Under the pieces are notes generated by a model. That model was given only the letters and a program-made list of their open reading frames with translations, was not told where the DNA came from and searched no databases. Shown here piece by piece: positions 61,701 to 64,000 of a stretch of DNA of 64,000 bases (position 1 is its first letter; each line of letters starts with the position of its first letter). Location: contig NC_134439.1 of assembly GCF_030867145.1 (NCBI RefSeq), forward strand, positions 6,299,379 to 6,363,378, read 5' to 3'. The stretch comes from Opisthocomus hoazin (taxonomy: Eukaryota; Chordata; Aves; Opisthocomiformes; Opisthocomidae). The position numbers were made by a program, and so were the translations under genes.

Positions 61701-63461
61701 GTACATGGACACATGGATGCATGGACACATGGACACATGGATGTGTGGACACATGGATACATGGACACACGGATGCACGGATATATGGAGGCACTGGTAC
61801 CTGGACAGATGGCTGCATGGATATAGAGACGCAGGGACGTACAGATACATGGATGCACCAGTGCAAGGACACACGGACACATGGATGCAGCAGTATGTGG
61901 ATGCACGGATGCGAGGATGCGTGGACACAGGCACACGGGCGTACAGCTGGACGGACACACAGATGCTCGGACACACGAGCACACGGGGTCACAGGTGTGA
62001 ACACGGACGTAGGGATGCACCGATGCACGGACACAAGGATGCATGGATGCAGTGATACAAGGACTCACGGACACATGGATGCATAAGCATACGGATGCGC
62101 AGACACACGGACACATACGGGTGCATGGACACAGGGATGCACCAACACGCAGGGACACGGATGCAGGGACACAGGGATGTTTGGATGCACAGACACACGG
62201 ATGCAAGGACAGACAGATGCACGGACACACGGATGCATGGATATACAGGTGCAGGGATGCATGGATACATGGAAACGGAGATGCAGGGACAGATGGATGC
62301 ACTGATGCAAGGACACACCGACACGCGGGCACGTGGCTACACGGATGCACAAGCCTGTGGGTGCACAGACCCGTGGGTGCATGGACACAGGGACACACGG
62401 ACACGGGGACACACGGACACGGGGCCGCGCAGAGCTGCGGCAGACACACGGCCGCACCGGGCCATGTTGCTCCGGGCCCACGGCCGCACGCCCGAAGCCG
62501 TGCGTGGGCCAGCGCAGCGGCGGGAGCAAAGCCCTCCCTCTGCGGCACGGGGCCAGCTCCTGCCCTGCCCACGGCACCCACGCAGGATCGGGCCCGGCCG
62601 CCCCGGCAGTCGCACCCCGACCTTCCCGGGCACCCGCTCCTCTGCCCCGAGCCGCTCCGGGGTCAGCAGGGCCCCGAGCCCATGGTGCTGCGGGCAGCAC
62701 CGCTCTGCGGGGAAACTGAGGCAGGGTGTTGGGTGACAGTCCCAGCGAGCTGGAGCTGAGCCCTGGGGGCAATAAATACCCCCAGTTGGAGGGCTCCTGT
62801 CACCCTGATGTGGCTGAACCCCGACCCCCCGACATCTGCGGCAATGCATAGCTTGTCCGGGGCCACCTTGGGGACCCCTCCCAGCCACGGGGACCTTTCC
62901 CTGCCGTGGGGGACCCCAGCCACCCCGGGGACCCTCCCGGCCGTGGGGACCCCTCCTGGCCATGGGGACCCATCCCTGCCACGGGGGACCCCGTCCACTT
63001 TGGGGACGCCCCTTGGCATGGGGACGCTCACGACCATGGGGACGTCACCTAACCACGGGGACATTTTCCTACATGGGGAGCCCGGCTATCTTGGGGACCC
63101 CTCCCCGCCATGGGGGACCCCATCCACTTTGGGGACCCCCCTTGCCATGGGGAACCTCCCTGTCACGGGGTCACCTCTCTACCACGGGGACCCCTCCACC
63201 ATGGGGACCCTCCCAGCCACGGGGACCCACCCCGGGACCCCTCCCCGGCTCAGTCCCCCATAGATCGCGACGTTTCTGCCCGGTCCTCCCCTGCCCGCCC
63301 CGTCGGGGCCCTGGTCCCCCCCACCCCGTCCCCCGTCGGGACCGGCCCCGGGACTCACCCATTTTCTTCAAGGCTCTCCCGGGCTGGCGGGGGCCCCCGG
63401 AGCCGTCCGGCGGGGAGCGGGGCTGCCCGGGGGGGTGACGAGCCTTCCTGCCGCAGATCAT
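49749..63461 (-). CDS. PLCD3: 1-phosphatidylinositol 4,5-bisphosphate phosphodiesterase delta-3
   Basis: Fifteen coding exons on minus: 63359-63461, 59771-59932, 58320-58548, 58102-58231, 57315-57540, 56258-56459, 56031-56175, 55804-55956, 55573-55728, 54626-54785, 53606-53722, 53358-53506, 52061-52196, 49920-50069, 49749-49837. Total 2307 nt, 768 aa (human 789). Start MICGRKAR has A at -3; [14 protein letters not shown] matches human PLCD3. Order: PH domain about 45-160, EF-hand loops 175-186 and 211-222, X domain with His331/Asn332 (SSSHNTYL), Glu361, Asp363, His376 and Glu410, all matching PLC-delta1 active-site residues at a constant offset of 20. Then an acidic X-Y linker (about 475-495), Y domain, and C2 domain to the C terminus ([18 protein letters not shown]). 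It hydrolyses PIP2 to IP3 and DAG, calcium-dependently, at membranes. Intron 3 is AT-AG with U12-type signals. PLCD1/PLCD4 are excluded by the N terminus and synteny. Confidence 0.97.
49838..49919 (-). other. PLCD3: PLCD3 intron 14
   Basis: 82-nt GT-AG intron between the last two C2-domain exons; joined in phase 1. Confidence 0.85.
50210..51420. repeat. Minisatellite in PLCD3 intron 13, unit about 43 bp
   Basis: Units of TATACTGGGGGAATGGGGGT plus CATACTGGGGCTGGGCTGGGC, about 26 copies with variants. Stop-poor in one plus frame. Confidence 0.9.
51540..52030. repeat. Second minisatellite in PLCD3 intron 13, unit about 33 bp
   Basis: GGGGTGCCCTGGGGTGTCCC followed by CAGGGATTG-type spacers, about 15 copies, ending 30 bp from exon 13. 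Confidence 0.9.
52385..53310. repeat. 48-bp minisatellite with 288-bp higher-order unit, PLCD3 intron 12
   Basis: About 19 copies of ACCCAGAAGGGACGTGGGTG + GCACCTGGCTGGACA.... A six-unit block at about 52600-52890 recurs almost identically at about 52888-53178, a 288-bp period including the marker variants ACTCAGAAGCGACG and ACCCACAAGGAATG. Confidence 0.95.
53830..54470. repeat. Degenerate TGGACC/TGACCC repeat, PLCD3 intron 10
   Basis: Runs of GACCCTGGACCTTGACCCTG and CAGACCCTGACCCTGG with CCCAGATCTT variants. Poorly ordered, short period. Confidence 0.8.
54840..55150. repeat. Minisatellite (about 21 bp) in PLCD3 intron 9
   Basis: GGTGATGGAGAACCCAA-type units, about 14 copies. Confidence 0.8.
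55375..55556. repeat. Second minisatellite in PLCD3 intron 9, unit about 28 bp
   Basis: GGGATGC(C/T)(A/G)TGGTCCT(C/T)(C/T)AGCACCTCC-type units, about six copies, ending next to the exon 9 donor. Confidence 0.75.
55573..55728 (-). CDS. PLCD3: PLCD3 coding exon 9 (acidic X-Y linker)
   Basis: Residues 451-502. [17 protein letters not shown] is followed by a run of about 20 mainly Glu residues coded by GAG/GAA (about 55605-55640), matching the acidic linker of human PLCD3, which is autoinhibitory in the PLC family. A triplet run like this can vary in length between individuals. Confidence 0.9.
56258..56459 (-). CDS. PLCD3: PLCD3 coding exon 6 (start of catalytic X domain)
   Basis: Residues 284-351. 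[13 protein letters not shown] leads into [19 protein letters not shown] with catalytic His331 and calcium ligand Asn332. Acceptor CACAG|CCAGG, donor AG|GTGGGT. Confidence 0.95.
56560..57095. repeat. Minisatellite in PLCD3 intron 5, unit about 90-96 bp
   Basis: Each unit starts AGTGCCATGTTCACCCCAGA and continues through a CATGGAGGTCC and CCCACCCTGATGTCCCC segment. About six diverged copies. Confidence 0.85.
57541..58101 (-). other. PLCD3: PLCD3 intron 4, no repeat seen
   Basis: 560 bp between the two EF-hand exons, with only short local duplications (GATGCCCATGG(T/G)GGG at about 57825-57855; CCCAGCCATTGG). Confidence 0.7.
58232..58319 (-). other. PLCD3: PLCD3 intron 3: 88-nt AT-AG intron with U12-type splice signals
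   Basis: On minus, the exon ends GACCA and the intron starts ATATCCTTCG, matching the U12 5' splice consensus (A/G)TATCCTT. Upstream of the 3' end is TTTCCTTACC (58250-58241), one mismatch from the U12 branch consensus TTCCTTAAC; the branch A at 58243 is 11 nt before the intron end GTAG. Joining CA|C gives LDHWIHG, exactly matching human LDHWIHS. A U2 alternative (GTTGGA, 9 nt downstream) would add three residues and is a poor donor. Confidence 0.85.
58940..59700. repeat. Minisatellite in PLCD3 intron 2
   Basis: GGTCTGGGTCCCAGATTGGG / GGTCTGGGTTCTGGGCTGGG units of about 20-25 bp, about 30 copies with variants; 58960-59040 begins with CACTGGGAGG repeats. Confidence 0.85.
60110..60990. repeat. 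(GGGAT)n array in PLCD3 intron 1
   Basis: Three main blocks (about 60186-60290, 60330-60400, 60445-60495) plus 60850-60950 of GGGAT / GGGGT / GGGAC pentamers. Four or more consecutive GGG runs with 2-nt loops make it a strong G-quadruplex candidate on plus, the template strand for PLCD3. Confidence 0.95.
61505..62420. repeat. Degenerate ACAC/ATGG tetranucleotide array, PLCD3 intron 1
   Basis: About 900 bp of GGATGCATGGACACATGG-like sequence with period 4 and weak larger units. Unrelated to the adjacent GGGAT array. Confidence 0.9.
62421..62850. other. Unique segment of PLCD3 intron 1 with small hairpin
   Basis: Single-copy-looking DNA. CTGGGGG (62763-62769) and CCCCCAG (62779-62785) form a 7-bp stem around a loop containing AATAAAT. 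No gene recognised. Confidence 0.5.
62850..63240. repeat. Minisatellite in PLCD3 intron 1 near exon 1
   Basis: GGGGACCCCTCC(C/T)(A/G)GCCATGG-type units, about 27-30 bp, about 13 copies, ending 120 bp from the exon 1 donor. Confidence 0.85.
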
Positions 63462-64000
63462 GGTGCGGGGCCGCTGCCCCGGGACCCCCGGAGCTGCCGG
63501 TGCCCCCGGCCGGTGCAGCCGGGCTGGGCGGCGGCGGAGGACGGGGCTGGGGCTGGGCTGGGGCTGGGACCGGGGCCGGGCGCGGGGAGGTACCGGGAGG
63601 AGCCACATCGCAGCCCGGGCAGCGTTAACCCTGTGTGCGGGGCCGGGAGGAGCGGTGGCTGCCGGTGGTGGGCTGCGCCGGGACGGGGCTGCGCCGGGAC
63701 TGGTCTGTACTGGGAGGGGTCCGTACCGGGACGGGGCTGCGCCGGGACTGGTCTGTACTGGGAGGCTTCTGCACCGGGAGGGGTCTGCACTGGGACTGGT
63801 CTGTACTGTGAGGGGTCTGTACCGGGGCTGGTCTGCACTGGGAGGGGTCCGCACCGGGTCCGGTCTGCCCCGGGGGTCGTTCTGCCCCGGGAACGGGCCG
63901 GGGTCCCGCTGTGCACCCGCGGAGTTGCTCTGCACGGGGGAACGGTACGGGGGGGTCCCGCTCGGCACTGGGTAGAGCCCACAGGGCCGCTCTGCCCTGG
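63462..64000 (-). promoter_or_regulatory. PLCD3: PLCD3 5' flank with promoter-proximal minisatellite
   Basis: GC-rich DNA upstream of the PLCD3 start. From about 63670 to 63970 it is a tandem repeat of GGGACTGGTCTGTACTGGGA and GGGGTCCGTACCGGGAC-type units. No TATA box. The window ends inside this region. Confidence 0.5.

Noticed and set aside
62763-62785. Poly(A) site or TATA box in the CTGGGGG/CCCCCAG hairpin
   Set aside because: It sits inside PLCD3 intron 1 with no transcript ending or starting there that I can infer.

Overview
The window looks like a gene-dense, very GC-rich piece of a bird genome, most likely a microchromosome. The evidence is eight 5'-truncated CR1 LINE copies (five end in, or begin on the opposite strand with, ATTCTGTG-like tails), short introns, extreme GC content and abundant minisatellites. 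A crocodilian or turtle cannot be formally excluded. No prokaryotic features, CRISPR arrays or phage genes are present. The gene order C1QL1(-) - DCAKD(-) - NMT1(+) - PLCD3(-) is the same as in the mammalian block on human 17q21.31, which supports the orthology calls.

Layout. 1-16.4 kb: C1QL1 (two coding exons, 248 aa) sits in a minisatellite-rich region. A 275-bp inverted repeat lies on both sides of the gene. Several AT-rich islands with TAATTA-type cores, resembling conserved enhancers, lie in its intron and upstream. 17.1-22.3 kb: DCAKD (four coding exons, 229 aa). About 26.1-26.55 kb: a CpG-rich divergent promoter with ZNF143-type and CCAAT motifs, shared by DCAKD and NMT1. 26.5-47.6 kb: NMT1 (12 coding exons, 496 aa, complete), carrying five CR1 copies and a 5S rRNA-derived fragment in its introns. 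47.6-49.7 kb: convergent 3' ends of NMT1 and PLCD3. 49.7-63.5 kb: PLCD3 (15 coding exons, 768 aa, complete, all catalytic residues present). Most of its longer introns are filled by a different tandem repeat each, and intron 3 is an 88-nt AT-AG intron with U12-type signals.

All four reading frames were rebuilt exon by exon, and every junction keeps frame and has an acceptable splice signal. The genes are not an operon or a single pathway. C1QL1 is a secreted synaptic organiser. DCAKD is a dephospho-CoA-kinase-like protein. NMT1 uses myristoyl-CoA to acylate protein N termini. PLCD3 hydrolyses PIP2. The only functional link suggested by layout is the DCAKD/NMT1 divergent promoter, which may couple CoA synthesis to acyl-CoA use; that is inference. 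The strongest items for follow-up are the U12-type AT-AG intron in PLCD3, the inverted repeat around C1QL1, the ZNF143 divergent promoter, the 5S-derived relic, the enhancer-like AT islands, and the segregation of CR1 from minisatellites.
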